A stretch of 64,000 nucleotides of DNA from Paucisalibacillus globulus (GTDB taxonomy: Bacteria > Bacillota > Bacilli > Bacillales > Amphibacillaceae). The stretch covers positions 186,001 to 250,000 of the forward strand of contig NZ_LT855393.1 in NCBI RefSeq assembly GCF_900184735.1, given 5' to 3'. The translations under genes were made by a program, and so were the position numbers. Below, piece by piece: positions 20,224 to 30,022 of the stretch (its first letter is position 1; each line of letters opens with the position of its first letter). The notes beneath the pieces were generated by a model. It was not told the DNA's origin and did not search any database. It worked only from the letters and a program-made list of their open reading frames with translations.

Positions 20224-21603
20224 TTATTTACCCAAACAAAACTGCGAGAACAACTGGTCGATTAAACTATCACTAGCAGTATCACCAATAATCTCACCTA
20301 AAAATTCCCACGTTCTAGTTACATCTATTTGTACAATATCAAGTGGCATTCCCATCTCAAGAGAATCCATCGCATCTTCTAAAGCCTTCTTAGCTTGATT
20401 TAATAATTGAATATGTCTCGCATTAGAAACATACGTTAAATCACCAGAATCTATATCTCCAGCAAAGAATGAATCCGCAATAGCCGATTCTAATACATCA
20501 ATTCCCTCTTCTTTTAATAAAGAAGTAGAAACGATTCTTCTATCTTCCACTAATTCTTTTACTTTTTCAATATCTAATTTTTGGTCAAGATCTGTTTTAT
20601 TAATGATAACAATAAATTCAAGGCCTTTAACAACCTCAAATAATCTTAAATCCTCTTCTGTGAGCTCTTCATTATAATTTAAAACAAGCAAAATGAGATC
20701 TGCTTCTTTCAATGCTTGTCGAGAACGTTCTACCCCGATTCGCTCTACGATATCTTCCGTTTCACGTATACCAGCTGTATCAATAAGGCGTAATGGAATA
20801 CCTCGTACATTTACGTATTCCTCGATAATATCCCTTGTTGTACCCGGTATATCTGTCACAATTGCTTTATTCTCTTGAACTAATGCATTCAATAAGGAAG
20901 ATTTCCCAACGTTTGGACGACCAATAATCGCAGTTGCAATTCCCTCACGTAATATCTTACCTTGCTTGGCAACACTTAGCAGTTCCTCGATTTCAGAATG
21001 AACTTCTTTCGTTTTGACACGCATCATTTCATTTGACATTTCTTCTACATCATCATACTCTGGGTAATCGATATTAACCTCTACATGGGCAACTGTTTCT
21101 AGTAATGATTGACGGTACTTTTTAATTAAATTGGATAACCTTCCGTCCATTTGCTTTAAAGCAACATTCATTGCTTTATCTGTCTTCGCACGGATTAAAT
21201 CCATCACCGCTTCTGCTTGTGATAAATCAATCCGTCCATTTAAAAAGGCACGTTTGGTAAACTCACCCGGCTCTGCTAAACGTGCACCTTGATTCAACAC
21301 AATTTCAAGTACGCGATTTACAGATACAAGTCCTCCATGACAGTTTATTTCTACCACCTCTTCACGTGTAAATGTCTTTGGCCCACGCATTACCGTAACC
21401 ATTACTTCTTCCGCTACTTCATTAGTCTCTGGATCAATTATCTTCCCGTAATGAATCGTATGCGACTCTACCTCATGCAAATCTTTTCCTTTATAGATTC
21501 TTGACGTTATTTCTATAGCATCACGTCCACTCAATCGAACAATTGAAATTGCTCCCTCACCTATTGGAGTAGATATTGCCGTAATGGTATCTGTCTCAAA
21601 CAT
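20224..21603 (-). CDS. mnmE: tRNA modification GTPase MnmE
   Basis: GTPase partner of MnmG. Start ATG at 21603 ([17 protein letters not shown]), 7 bases after GGAGGTG; 459 residues. The N-terminal folate-binding domain includes CHGG ([14 protein letters not shown]). The G domain has [10 protein letters not shown] (G1), [10 protein letters not shown] (G3) and NKTD (G4), and the C-terminus FCLGK carries the catalytic Cys motif. An in-frame extension to 21678 is hydrophobic, unsupported and starts in the DnaA-box spacer. Confidence 0.96.
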   Translation of the reverse strand: MFETDTITAISTPIGEGAISIVRLSGRDAIEITSRIYKGKDLHEVESHTIHYGKIIDPETNEVAEEVMVTVMRGPKTFTREEVVEINCHGGLVSVNRVLEIVLNQGARLAEPGEFTKRAFLNGRIDLSQAEAVMDLIRAKTDKAMNVALKQMDGRLSNLIKKYRQSLLETVAHVEVNIDYPEYDDVEEMSNEMMRVKTKEVHSEIEELLSVAKQGKILREGIATAIIGRPNVGKSSLLNALVQENKAIVTDIPGTTRDIIEEYVNVRGIPLRLIDTAGIRETEDIVERIGVERSRQALKEADLILLVLNYNEELTEEDLRLFEVVKGLEFIVIINKTDLDQKLDIEKVKELVEDRRIVSTSLLKEEGIDVLESAIADSFFAGDIDSGDLTYVSNARHIQLLNQAKKALEDAMDSLEMGMPLDIVQIDVTRTWEFLGEIIGDTASDSLIDQLFSQFCLGK

Positions 21604-21653
21604 TCTTTTCACCTCCACAACACATTTATCATTTATATATATAAACACTAATT

Positions 21654-21826
21654 TTATCCACAATAATATTAGCGACAATTTTTTATCGTCACTAACTTAA
21701 TAGAATAACATAATATTAACTAAAAATAAAGTTATCCACAAGAATATTTTTTCATAAACTAACTCAGTTTCTAACTTATTCACATGTGGATAAGTTAGTT
21801 TAAGTAAACACTTTTAGTTATACACA
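21654..21826. promoter_or_regulatory. Group of five DnaA boxes upstream of mnmE
   Basis: Perfect TTATCCACA at 21654-21662 and 21732-21740. TTATTCACA at 21776-21784 abuts an inverted perfect box at 21785-21793. TTATACACA lies at 21818-21826. The adjoining pair lies in a 28-bp near-perfect palindrome at 21771-21798 (CTAACTTAT, then CACATGTG, then ATAAGTTAG). The spacer 21604-21948 otherwise holds only a terminator. Confidence 0.75.
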
Positions 21827-21844
21827 ATAGTTTTTCTACATCAA

Positions 21845-21878
21845 CTAAAAAACACTTGGTATTTTATCCAAGTGTTTT
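21845..21878 (-). terminator. Terminator of the anchored hypothetical gene
   Basis: Minus strand: AACACTTGG-ATAAAATA-CCAAGTGTT followed by TTTTAG. Confidence 0.85.
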
Positions 21879-21948
21879 CTATACAAGTTAAAATACATGC
21901 TTTTAAATATAGTTGTTACCGGTTATGGTAATAAATTATTAAATATCC

Positions 21949-22554
21949 CTACTGCCCACTAATTCTATCAAAAGAAATAAACCGTTTAAACTGATCTAAC
22001 GTCTCCGATTCGGGTAATTGGTTTACAATATCAATCCAAATATTACTCTTTTCCTCCTCAGAAAGCTCCATATATTTTGAGTCATATATCGGGAGTTTTT
22101 TTAAAACTGTTGAGATTTCTCTCTCCATCTCCTTGGCAATTTCAAATAGATTCTCTACATTTTGCTCATGAAATGCTGTTTCTAAATGTTGAAAGCGATT
22201 TTCAAAGTACATGGAAAATAGATAATCCGTTATTTTGGCATAAGCTAGCTCAGATTCCGGATCATTATAGCCTTTCATCTCTGTTAAATGCTCATTTGCT
22301 TGCCGAATAGAGGCTTTTATTTCTGTAATATTTCTTCCTACTTTCACGATATCTGGCTCAGATTTTTCTTGCTCCTTCAGTACAGTATCTAATCCCACTT
22401 CCATAAGGTACAAATCACGATAGAAATACTGTGTATTAATTTCATTATGGGCTTCTTGATATTTCATAACTTTATTTAATTCGCTATAGATGTAAATATT
22501 GACTAACATCGAAACTATTAGTAAAACAATCAATAAGCTTTTAACATATTTCAT
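21949..22554 (-). CDS. Membrane-anchored hypothetical protein
   Basis: 201 residues. One N-terminal hydrophobic segment (about 5-25, KSLLIVLLIVSMLVNIYIYS) without a clear cleavage site suggests an anchored extracytoplasmic protein. The rest is acidic, largely helical and rich in Glu and Lys, with predicted coiled-coil character around residues 50-150. I do not recognise a family. It stands alone between terminators, in the spacer between mnmE and jag. Confidence 0.75.
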   Translation of the reverse strand: MKYVKSLLIVLLIVSMLVNIYIYSELNKVMKYQEAHNEINTQYFYRDLYLMEVGLDTVLKEQEKSEPDIVKVGRNITEIKASIRQANEHLTEMKGYNDPESELAYAKITDYLFSMYFENRFQHLETAFHEQNVENLFEIAKEMEREISTVLKKLPIYDSKYMELSEEEKSNIWIDIVNQLPESETLDQFKRFISFDRISGQ

Positions 22555-22631
22555 TCTACCACCCCTATGTCATTGTATTACTCTAGTCAGGATTATCATG
22601 ACATATTGTTATGATTAACTTTTGCGGGCAA

Positions 22632-22665
22632 TAAAAAAACAAGCCATGTATATTGCATGACTTGT
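22632..22665 (-). terminator. Terminator of the YozQ-like gene
   Basis: Minus strand: ACAAGTCATG-CAATATA-CATGGCTTGT followed by TTTTTTTA; one mismatch in the stem. Confidence 0.85.
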
Positions 22666-22677
22666 ACTTTCTTTCAA

Positions 22678-22902
22678 TTAGTTATTTTTTATATCCTCAC
22701 CATCATAATTCTTTAACTCACCTTGCTCATCCAACTGGTCAATCTTTGCATCAACTGTGCCTTCTGTATAAGCATCTGTTGCTTGTTCATGAGTAGTTGC
22801 TAACCCTTTTTCTACTTGATTACTACTGGTATAACCGGAAACATCGTAATTTTTTTCTGCTACTTCATTTGAATTTGTCATTTTGTTTTTATCTTTACTC
22901 AT
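22678..22902 (-). CDS. YozQ-like DUF4025 small protein
   Basis: 74 residues, hydrophilic and acidic. The stretch VEKGLATTHEQATDAYTEGT followed by VDAKID resembles the conserved core of DUF4025 (YozQ-type) proteins of Bacillus, tentatively linked to sporulation. Assignment is from memory of that core. Function unknown. A GGGGTTTC site lies upstream of the ATG. Confidence 0.6.
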   Translation of the reverse strand: MSKDKNKMTNSNEVAEKNYDVSGYTSSNQVEKGLATTHEQATDAYTEGTVDAKIDQLDEQGELKNYDGEDIKNN

Positions 22903-22928
22903 CTCAGAAACCCCTTCTACGATTGTTG

Positions 22929-23180
22929 TTAATGTACTTTTCTTAATATAGCCTCTAGATCTTGCAGAAGTAATGTAATGTCCTCTTTACTTAACAATAA
23001 TGGTATTTGATCGTTTACCGTAATGGTACATGAATCCTCCTGTGCACCTAAGTATGCTACCATTTTCATTAGTTGCTCTAGTGACAATGATGATGCTGTG
23101 GAAATTTGTTTGACTTGGGTTAAGTAAAAACTTTTTTGATCCATCTCACCTTGAAATACTGCCCCACTAAACTGTTCCAC
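22929..23180 (-). CDS. Small hypothetical protein
   Basis: 83 residues with a GTG start at 23180 and AAAGGAG 8 bases upstream. No membrane segment or Cys pair; one Cys at about residue 52. The second half (LLLSKEDITLLLQDLEAILRKVH) is likely helical. I do not recognise a family. It lies just downstream of jag, separated by the jag terminator, and 26 bases before the YozQ-like gene on the same strand, so those two may be cotranscribed. Confidence 0.6.
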   Translation of the reverse strand: MEQFSGAVFQGEMDQKSFYLTQVKQISTASSLSLEQLMKMVAYLGAQEDSCTITVNDQIPLLLSKEDITLLLQDLEAILRKVH

Positions 23181-23240
23181 AACACATTCTCCTTTACATG
23201 CACATTATTAGTTAGTATGTAACTCCCTGTTAAAAACATA

Positions 23241-23273
23241 CAAAAAAACCTCTGGTTAACATAACCAGAGGTT
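23241..23273 (-). terminator. rpmH-rnpA-spoIIIJ-jag terminator
   Basis: Minus strand: perfect 12-bp stem AACCTCTGGTTA-TGT-TAACCAGAGGTT with a T run after it. Confidence 0.92.
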
Positions 23274-23284
23274 CTCCATTTTCA

Positions 23285-23899
23285 TTATGGTTTAATGACT
23301 ACATGACGATGTGGTTCTACACCATCTGAATAGGTCGAAACATCATCTTTATCCTGTAATACACTATGAATTATTTTTCTTTCATATGCAGGCATAGGTT
23401 CTAAGGCTACTTTCTTATTCATTCGCTTCGCCTTGTCTGCCATACGTAGTGCTAGGCCTTCTAGCGTTTCTTTACGACGGCCGCGGTAGCCTTCTGCATC
23501 GATGGTAACGGTATGATACTTATTACCTTCTTTATTGACTACTAGATGGGTAAGGTACTGTAGTGCATTTAATGTTTGGCCACGTTTTCCAATTAGTAAC
23601 GCAATCTTTTCCCCAGATAAATCAAAGGTTACATGATTGTCCTCTACAGTAGCTGTTACGTTAACATCTACGTTCATGTTTTTTACGACACCTTTAATAT
23701 ACTTTTCCGCTTCCTGAATTGGATTATTAGCAAGCGTCACCTTTACAATAGCTCTCTTTGCTCCAAATACACCTAGTATTCCTTTTTTACCTTCATCAAT
23801 AATCGTAACTTGAACTTGGTCCCTGGATGTGTTTAACTGCTCTAGTGCTGATTGGACCGCTTCATCAACTGTTTGTCCGGTAGCAGTTACTTCTCTCAC
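23285..23899 (-). CDS. jag: RNA-binding protein KhpB (Jag/EloR)
   Basis: RNA-binding protein that in Gram-positives forms a complex with KhpA and affects cell elongation. 204 residues. An N-terminal Jag_N domain (about 1-50, [15 protein letters not shown]), a KH domain with [15 protein letters not shown] (about 112-126) and an R3H domain near 140-204 with [12 protein letters not shown]. It overlaps spoIIIJ by four bases (ATGA). Confidence 0.94.
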   Translation of the reverse strand: MREVTATGQTVDEAVQSALEQLNTSRDQVQVTIIDEGKKGILGVFGAKRAIVKVTLANNPIQEAEKYIKGVVKNMNVDVNVTATVEDNHVTFDLSGEKIALLIGKRGQTLNALQYLTHLVVNKEGNKYHTVTIDAEGYRGRRKETLEGLALRMADKAKRMNKKVALEPMPAYERKIIHSVLQDKDDVSTYSDGVEPHRHVVIKP

Positions 23900-24660
23900 T
23901 TTTTGTCTCCTCCAGTATTGGAATCTTTCATCATTGGTTTACGAATGAAAATTGTTTGAGCAATCATGAATAAGTTACCAATAACCCAGTATAGTGCTAA
24001 AGCTGCAGGGAACATAAATGCAAATACAGTAATCATAATTGGCATCATGTAAAGCATTACTGTCATTTGTGGGTTACCAGCTGCAGGACTACCTGCCATC
24101 ATTAATTTCTGTTGTAAGAATGTTGTGATCCCTGCAATAAATGGAAGGATAAAATCCTTTTCATCTAATGGGAACCATAAGAATGAATGTCCATCAATTG
24201 CATCTGTACGCATAATTGCGTGATAAATAGCTAAAAGAATCGGCATTTGTACGAAAATCGGTAAACATCCTGCAAGTGGATTAACACCGTGTTTCTGGAA
24301 TAATGCCATTGTCTCCTGTTGGAGTTTTTGCTGTGTGTTCGCATCTTTGGAGCTATATTTCTGTTGTAATTCTTTTAATTCTGGCTGTATATCTTGCATT
24401 GCCTTTGAACTTCTTAATTGTTTAATATTTAGTGGAAGTAATGCCGTACGAATGATTACTGTCACTAAAATAATAGCTAGACCAAAGTTTTCATTAAATA
24501 AATCAGCAAAGTAAATAATCAACCATGATAACGGATAAACGAAATAAGTATTCCAAATTCCTTCACTATCTGGTGTAATTGGTTCATTTATTTCGGTACA
24601 ACCTGATAGGAAAACAACTAATCCTATTAGTAATGCTATTAAAAATAACTTCTTACGCAA
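23896..24660 (-). CDS. spoIIIJ: Membrane protein insertase SpoIIIJ (YidC/OxaA)
   Basis: Inserts proteins into the cytoplasmic membrane; in B. subtilis SpoIIIJ is needed for sigma-G activity in the forespore. 254 residues. Lipoprotein signal with lipobox LSGC (about 18-21), then five membrane segments. The first after the signal region contains the conserved Arg of the hydrophilic groove ([17 protein letters not shown]). It sits between rnpA and jag, as expected. Confidence 0.95.
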   Translation of the reverse strand: MRKKLFLIALLIGLVVFLSGCTEINEPITPDSEGIWNTYFVYPLSWLIIYFADLFNENFGLAIILVTVIIRTALLPLNIKQLRSSKAMQDIQPELKELQQKYSSKDANTQQKLQQETMALFQKHGVNPLAGCLPIFVQMPILLAIYHAIMRTDAIDGHSFLWFPLDEKDFILPFIAGITTFLQQKLMMAGSPAAGNPQMTVMLYMMPIMITVFAFMFPAALALYWVIGNLFMIAQTIFIRKPMMKDSNTGGDKK

Positions 24661-24770
24661 ATCTTTTCCTCCTAACTAGTCCATACGAAAAAAATCGCTT
24701 TCACTTTAAGACAACGTATAACACATATTTTACAATAAACAAGCTCCAGATTCTATTCTTATCTAAAACT

Positions 24771-25115
24771 TTACTTATTCTTTAATAGTTTTTCTTTCGA
24801 CAGTAAATGCGTTAAGCTCTTTTTTACTTCAAAGAATTCCATCTCTTTAGTAGGCTGCCTAGCAATAATAATAAAATCATAGGAAGGTTTAATTTCTTTT
24901 TCTAATTCATGGAATGCTTGACGAAGGTATCGTTTAATTCTATTTCTAACCACAGCATTACCGATTTTTTTTCCCACTGACAGACCAACCCTAAAATGGC
25001 TTTGATCTTCTTTCTTCCTATAGTAAATAACTAGCTGTCTATTTGCAAAGGACTTTCCTTGTTTAAATATAACCTGGAAATCCTTATTATCTTTCACTCG
25101 ATATTCTTTCTTCAT
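24771..25115 (-). CDS. rnpA: Ribonuclease P protein component
   Basis: Protein subunit that helps RNase P RNA remove 5' leaders from pre-tRNAs. 114 residues, basic. The RNR signature [17 protein letters not shown] is at about residues 52-68, and the N-terminal [10 protein letters not shown] is family-like. 110 bases separate it from the spoIIIJ start; it follows rpmH. Confidence 0.95.
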   Translation of the reverse strand: MKKEYRVKDNKDFQVIFKQGKSFANRQLVIYYRKKEDQSHFRVGLSVGKKIGNAVVRNRIKRYLRQAFHELEKEIKPSYDFIIIARQPTKEMEFFEVKKSLTHLLSKEKLLKNK

Positions 25116-25193
25116 TACTGATCACCTATCGCAATTACCCGTGTTTTACCATTCTTCTATGTTTAGCAAGATTAGTAATTCTATCCTTTATGT

Positions 25194-25239
25194 AAAACAA
25201 AAAGCAATGGCCCTTTAACCATTTTGAACCACTGCTTTC
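25194..25239 (-). terminator. Hairpin between rpmH and rnpA
   Basis: Minus strand: AAAGCAGTGG and CCATTGCTTT pair with one mismatch, followed by TTGTTTT. Second of two hairpins between rpmH and rnpA; probably lowers rnpA expression relative to rpmH. Confidence 0.6.
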
Positions 25240-25298
25240 AAGTTTATTCTAACTATATATTTTTTATCTATTTTCACCGTTTTTAGTATCCTAGCGTG

Positions 25299-25326
25299 AA
25301 AAAAGACCACTGATGGTTTCAGTGGC

Positions 25327-25327
<1 letters not shown>
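25299..25327 (-). terminator. rpmH terminator/attenuator
   Basis: Minus strand: GGCCACTGA-AACCA-TCAGTGGTC followed by TTTTTTC. The left arm begins at the rpmH stop codon. Confidence 0.85.
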
Positions 25328-25461
<134 letters not shown>

Positions 25462-25613
25462 TTATGCTGCACCTCCTAGGGGGGATCTATTTTAGAAAAC
25501 TAGGGCACATACCCAAGCTTTTAAAAGCGAATGTCAAAGCTCACACTATTTGCAAGCGGAAAAGATTTTAATTCTCAATAATATAAACAACTAATCCTTA
25601 GACAGTCTTTGTC

Positions 25614-25642
25614 ATTATACAGAAAAAATTTTTTATCGTCAA
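25614..25642 (-). promoter_or_regulatory. rpmH promoter
   Basis: Minus strand: TTGACG (25637-25642), 17-base spacer, TATAAT (25614-25619), a near-consensus sigma-A promoter about 150 bases upstream of rpmH. Confidence 0.85.
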
Positions 25643-25972
25643 CTTGATTTAGAAAAAATTCTACTTGGGATAATGGTAAAGATAGTTAAACTCTTTCTTA
25701 GGAAAAGGTATCGGATGCTTATAATACATCGTTTATATAAATTTTCTATTATCAACACTTAAAAAAGATGAAGCAAGGTTTCATTTCTACTTTTCAACTA
25801 GAATTCCTTTTAAAAGGATTCACAACAGGACCTCACTTTTCTATTCAACCCGAATTTCTTATCAAAATGATAAACAACTCGATCCTATTAAACCACTTCC
25901 TATAACAACCAAGTGAAAAGCAACATTCGTTTTTTAAAACAGCCCATCTTCTCCTCCAAAATCCACTCCAAC

Positions 25973-26394
25973 TTATTCACATACAAAAATTTATGTAAGC
26001 CAAACTAACTAAAACTTTTTCACTTTTTCCAGCATCAAACACACTATTTTATTTTATCCACATACCCTGTTCACTATCTTTTATACCCAAAATAAATATC
26101 CACAGCATTTGTCGACAGGTTAATCACAAAATATGGTGGTGTGAATAATAATTGTCTACAACAGATGGATATTGTGGATAAGTGTCGAAAAAGCATTGCA
26201 AACCTGCTTTTTTTTTGGTATCATAGTTGTGTTTTAACATGTTAACAAGTATCTAACCATAAAAAGTTATACACAAACTGTGGATATCCTGTGGACATTA
26301 ATTCACACCCTGTTTTTATATCTTATCCACAAAATTATCTAATCTGCGCATAACTCACTTAAACACTTAGTAGATTTAGCCTAAATTATCCACA
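25973..26394. other. oriC: oriC, upstream DnaA-box cluster (incAB-like)
   Basis: Boxes seen: TTATTCACA 25973-25981; TTATCCACA 26054-26062; ATATCCACA 26096-26104; inverted TTATTCACA 26140-26148; inverted perfect box 26173-26181; TTATACACA 26267-26275; inverted one-mismatch box 26279-26287; perfect boxes 26323-26331 and 26386-26394. The rest of 25643-26653 is AT-rich with no gene. In B. subtilis the functional origin is bipartite, with box clusters upstream of dnaA and between dnaA and dnaN; this region is the first half. Confidence 0.9.
26196..26224 (+). promoter_or_regulatory. Candidate dnaA promoter among DnaA boxes
   Basis: TTGCAA (26196-26201), 17-base spacer, TATCAT (26219-26224). DnaA boxes lie 15 bases upstream (26173-26181) and downstream (26267-26287), which fits autorepression by DnaA. 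The long leader of about 420 bases makes a second, closer promoter possible. Confidence 0.55.
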
Positions 26395-26653
26395 ACCGTT
26401 CTTAACTATTATCTATAGTTATTAGTAAAACGCACCTTCTATTTACCGAATGTGTTTGTTTTTCTACGCTTGGCTAAAAGCAGCCTAGCAAAAAATTAAA
26501 TACTAGATTACTTACCTTTCCATCTTTATGAAGAAAAAAGCAGATTTATGCTAAAAATGACTACTTGTTTCTAACATAGTCAAAAGATAGAGAGAGGTTT
26601 TTTATTCTTAACTTTAGGAAAATCTATTATCTGAATTGAAGGGGGGGAATGAA

Positions 26654-27994
26654 TTGGAAAATATCCATGATCTATGGAAAGCCACACTTGAAAAGATAGA
26701 GGAAAAAATAAGTAAACCAAGCTTTGATACATGGCTGAAAGATACGAAAGCAGAATCTTTAGATGGTAGCACGTTAACCATTACAGCACCTAATGAATTT
26801 GCCAGGGACTGGTTAGAAGAGCAATACTCCCAACTCATTCAAAAGGTGTTACTTGAAGTAACGGGCTCTAAATTACAATTAAAATTAATCGTTCTAGATA
26901 CCGTGATTGAAGAGGTTAACAAGCCTAGACCAAAACCGAAACCACCAATTAATGACGTTCATGATGGAAAAACCATGCTAAATCCAAAGTACACATTCGA
27001 TACGTTCGTTATTGGATCTGGTAACCGATTTGCCCATGCCGCTTCACTTGCAGTAGCGGAAGCACCAGCTAAAGCATATAATCCTCTATTTATTTATGGT
27101 GGAGTTGGATTAGGAAAAACACACTTAATGCATGCGATTGGGCACTATGTCTTAGAACATAATAAAAATGCCAAAGTGGTCTATATTTCATCTGAGAAGT
27201 TCACGAATGAATTTATTGATGCCATTATGGAGAATAAAACAGCTAACTTCCGTAATAAATACCGCAATGTAGATGTCCTCCTAATCGATGATATCCAATT
27301 CATTGCTGGTAAAGAATCAACACAGGAAGAATTTTTCCATACATTTAATGCACTACATGAGGAAAATAAACAAATTATCATCTCAAGTGACCGACCACCT
27401 AAGGAAATACCGACTCTTGAAGACCGGTTACGTTCTAGATTCGAATGGGGTCTCATAACTGACATTACACCACCGGATTTAGAAACAAGGATTGCCATTC
27501 TAACTAAAAAAGCAAAAGCAGAAGGGCTAGATATTCCAAGTGAAGTCATGCTCTATATTGCAAATCAAATTGATACGAATATCCGTGAGCTTGAGGGTGC
27601 GCTAATTCGTGTCGTAGCCTACTCATCTCTTGTTAATCAAGATATTGATGCTTCCCTTGCAGCTGATGCTTTAAAAGACATTATTCCTAATAATAAACCT
27701 CGAGTTATTACTATTCCTACCATTATGGAAGTTGTTGGGGAGAAATATAGTGTTAAAAAGGATGACTTTCTAGCTAAAAAACGAACAAAATCTATCGCAT
27801 TCCCACGCCAAATAGCGATGTACTTATCGAGAGAAATGACAGATTTATCGCTACCTAAGATTGGTGAGGAATTTGGTGGACGCGATCATACAACCGTTAT
27901 TCATGCACACGAAAAAATCGCTAAACTAATAGAAAATGATTCTCTACTAGCAAGAGAAATTGAAGAAATTAAGCAAGAACTGAAATCTTTATAA
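26654..27994 (+). CDS. dnaA: Chromosomal replication initiator protein DnaA
   Basis: AAA+ initiator that binds DnaA boxes and opens the origin. The start chosen is TTG at 26654 ([20 protein letters not shown]), which gives 446 residues, the B. subtilis length, with the run of seven G at 26641-26647 as ribosome-binding site. The in-frame ATG at 26636 lies before that site. Domain I is residues 1-80. The AAA+ domain has [15 protein letters not shown] (Walker A, about 149-163) and VLLIDDIQF (Walker B). Domain IV ends with [15 protein letters not shown], the box-binding signature. Confidence 0.97.
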   Translation: MENIHDLWKATLEKIEEKISKPSFDTWLKDTKAESLDGSTLTITAPNEFARDWLEEQYSQLIQKVLLEVTGSKLQLKLIVLDTVIEEVNKPRPKPKPPINDVHDGKTMLNPKYTFDTFVIGSGNRFAHAASLAVAEAPAKAYNPLFIYGGVGLGKTHLMHAIGHYVLEHNKNAKVVYISSEKFTNEFIDAIMENKTANFRNKYRNVDVLLIDDIQFIAGKESTQEEFFHTFNALHEENKQIIISSDRPPKEIPTLEDRLRSRFEWGLITDITPPDLETRIAILTKKAKAEGLDIPSEVMLYIANQIDTNIRELEGALIRVVAYSSLVNQDIDASLAADALKDIIPNNKPRVITIPTIMEVVGEKYSVKKDDFLAKKRTKSIAFPRQIAMYLSREMTDLSLPKIGEEFGGRDHTTVIHAHEKIAKLIENDSLLAREIEEIKQELKSL

Positions 27995-27996
27995 CC

Positions 27997-28160
27997 TTAT
28001 CCACCTGTTAATAACGTGGATAGAGAGTACAAACTTACAAACATTTTATTCACATGTGGATAACTATATGTTATCTGTGTTTGATACGGTTATCCACATA
28101 ATCACAGCCCCTATTACTATTATTACTATAAAATCTTTATAAAAATAATAAATATATAGA
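27997..28160. other. oriC: oriC, dnaA-dnaN box cluster, DnaA-trio and unwinding region (incC-like)
   Basis: Boxes: TTATCCACC 27997-28005 (one mismatch), TTATTCACA 28046-28054, abutting inverted perfect box 28055-28063, and TTATCCACA 28090-28098. After the last box comes a short GC stretch (CAGCCCC, 28105-28111) and then CTA-TTA-CTA-TTA-TTA-CTA-TAA from 28111. This matches the layout of the B. subtilis DnaA-trio element where DnaA loads on single-stranded DNA. AT-only DNA follows to about 28160, the likely unwinding site. Confidence 0.88.
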
Positions 28161-28182
28161 ACTTCCATTGGAGGATTTTTTC

Positions 28183-29319
28183 ATGAAATTTACGATTCAA
28201 CGTGATCAATTAATTGATAGTGTACAAGATGTTATGAAAGCAATATCTTCAAGAACAGCAATTCCAATCCTAACTGGAATGAAAATAGAAGCAAAACAAC
28301 ACGGAATTACGTTAACAGGTAGTGATTCAGATATTTCCATTGAGTCTTATATTCCTGCAGAAGAAAATGGCATGGTAAATGTCGAGGATATTGAAGAAGG
28401 TAGCATTGTTTTACAAGCTAAATACTTCCCTGATATTGTTCGTAAATTACCAGAACAACACGTGGAAATTGTAGCTGATGAAAATTTAAAGGTAACCATT
28501 CGTTCAGGAAAAGCTGAATTTAGTTTAAATGGTCAGGATGCAGATGAGTATCCACAGTTACCAAAATTACAAACAGATGATAGCTTTGAACTTCCAACAG
28601 ATTTATTAAAAAGCTTAATTAAACAAACGGTGTTCGCTGTATCTTCTATGGAAACTCGCCCAATTTTAACGGGTGTAAATCTTTCTCTTGTGGATAACAA
28701 ATTAACGTTTACAGCAACAGATAGTCACCGTTTAGCAGCTAGAGAAGTACCAGTACCATCGTCCAATGTTCAATTTCCAAGTATCGTGGTTCCAGGTAAG
28801 AGTTTAAATGAATTAAATAAAATTCTTGATGATACGGAAGAAACAGTAGAAATTAGTGTGACAAATAATCAAATCCTGTTCCGTACCAAACACCTAAATT
28901 TCTTATCTCGAATTTTAGATGGGAATTATCCAGAAACATCTAGACTAATTCCGGAACAAAGTAAAACAGTACTCCACGTAAAAACTAAAGACTTGAGTAG
29001 TAGTATTGATCGTGCATCCCTACTTGCAAGAGAAGAAAGAAATAATGTCGTTAAATTAACAACACTAGACAATAATATTCTAGAAATCACAAGTAACTCA
29101 CCGGAAGTTGGACATGTATCAGAAGAATTAGCTGTTCAATCCATCGAAGGTGAAGACCTTAAAATTTCCTTTAGTTCAAAATACATGCTAGACGCACTTA
29201 AAGTAATGGATGTAGACGAAGTAAAAATCGACTTCACAGGCGCCATGAGACCATTCATCATCCGCCCAATAAACGACCCATCCATGCTACAACTAATCCT
29301 ACCAGTACGAACTTATTAG
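28183..29319 (+). CDS. dnaN: DNA polymerase III sliding clamp (beta subunit)
   Basis: Ring-shaped dimer that tethers polymerase to DNA. Start ATG at 28183 (MKFTIQRDQLIDSVQDVMKA), 8 bases after GGAGG, giving 378 residues as in B. subtilis; the in-frame ATG at 28168 precedes that site. Three clamp domains of about 125 residues each. The C-terminal RPFIIRPINDPSMLQLILPV carries the end typical of beta clamps. The gene follows the unwinding region. Confidence 0.97.
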   Translation: MKFTIQRDQLIDSVQDVMKAISSRTAIPILTGMKIEAKQHGITLTGSDSDISIESYIPAEENGMVNVEDIEEGSIVLQAKYFPDIVRKLPEQHVEIVADENLKVTIRSGKAEFSLNGQDADEYPQLPKLQTDDSFELPTDLLKSLIKQTVFAVSSMETRPILTGVNLSLVDNKLTFTATDSHRLAAREVPVPSSNVQFPSIVVPGKSLNELNKILDDTEETVEISVTNNQILFRTKHLNFLSRILDGNYPETSRLIPEQSKTVLHVKTKDLSSSIDRASLLAREERNNVVKLTTLDNNILEITSNSPEVGHVSEELAVQSIEGEDLKISFSSKYMLDALKVMDVDEVKIDFTGAMRPFIIRPINDPSMLQLILPVRTY

Positions 29320-29397
29320 GATTAGAATGTAAGTTTGGTAAAAAAGCAATATTGTTTTTTGGCTATTAACTTTTTATGGAAATACTAATAATACTGC

Positions 29398-29585
29398 TCA
29401 GAGCGGCGGGAATACACGGAGACTCCTATGGGAGGACAGGCATAGGTGAGACCCCTCAGTGCGAGATAGGGGTTCAAAGGCTAAGAACACCTCATCCTGA
29501 GGCAACGCCTTTGTGACCAACATCCTGTTGGCCCGAGGCTCACCAGCCGCCCATGGAAAGCGCAGTGTATTCCCGCCGCGGACTT
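29398..29585. repeat. Family A repeat, copy 4 (with internal insertion)
   Basis: Left arm GCGGCGGGAATACACGGAG and right arm GTGTATTCCCGCCGCGG pair. GGAGGACAGGCATAGGTGAG and GAGGCTCACCAGCCGCCC are family blocks. An extra segment of about 70 bp (29465-29535, with AACATCCTGTTGGCC and two small hairpins) not present in the other copies splits the middle. It lies between dnaN and yaaA. Confidence 0.78.
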
Positions 29586-29595
29586 GGCCAGAAAG

Positions 29596-29641
29596 AAAAA
29601 ATGACTTTTATCACAAATCTAAACGATAAAAGTCATTTTTC
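29596..29641 (+). terminator. dnaA-dnaN terminator
   Basis: AAAAATGACTTTTATC and GATAAAAGTCATTTTT form a perfect 16-bp stem around a 13-base loop; T-rich ends on both strands. Confidence 0.85.
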
Positions 29642-29780
29642 ATACCAATAAAAAGCATTTTTAACCCCATACAAACGTTTTAACCTCATTTCAAGGGTCT
29701 TACCTTTCCTTCAAGCAAAAACTTTAGTAAAATAGTTATAAGTGATTATTTTAAAAAACAATCAGGAATTGGTGATTAAA

Positions 29781-30002
29781 TTGCATACAACTATCGAAAT
29801 TAACACCGACTATATTACACTGGGTCAATTTGTAAAATTAACCAACGTCTTAGAATCAGGTGGTATGGTAAAAACATACTTACAAGATGTAGGAGCAGTT
29901 GTTAATGGAGTATTAGAACATCGCAGGGGAAGAAAACTCTACCCGAATGACGTTGTTGAAATCGAAGGTGCTGGATCTTTTGTAGTTGTAAAAAAAGATT
30001 AG
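29781..30002 (+). CDS. yaaA: S4-domain protein YaaA (RlbA)
   Basis: Small S4-type RNA-binding protein encoded before recF in most Firmicutes, linked to ribosome maturation. Start TTG at 29781 chosen because the homologue begins just before the conserved ITLGQF stretch and GGTGAT lies 4-5 bases upstream; this gives 73 residues. The S4 core is ITLGQFVKLTNVLESGGM and the end NDVVEIEGAGSFVVV. Start choice is less sure than identity. Confidence 0.88.
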   Translation: MHTTIEINTDYITLGQFVKLTNVLESGGMVKTYLQDVGAVVNGVLEHRRGRKLYPNDVVEIEGAGSFVVVKKD

Positions 30003-30022
30003 TTCCTAAATGAGGCATACAC

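Noticed and set aside
26614-26838. Minus-strand open frame over the dnaA start
   Set aside because: It is the antisense of the conserved dnaA 5' region and has no initiation signal.
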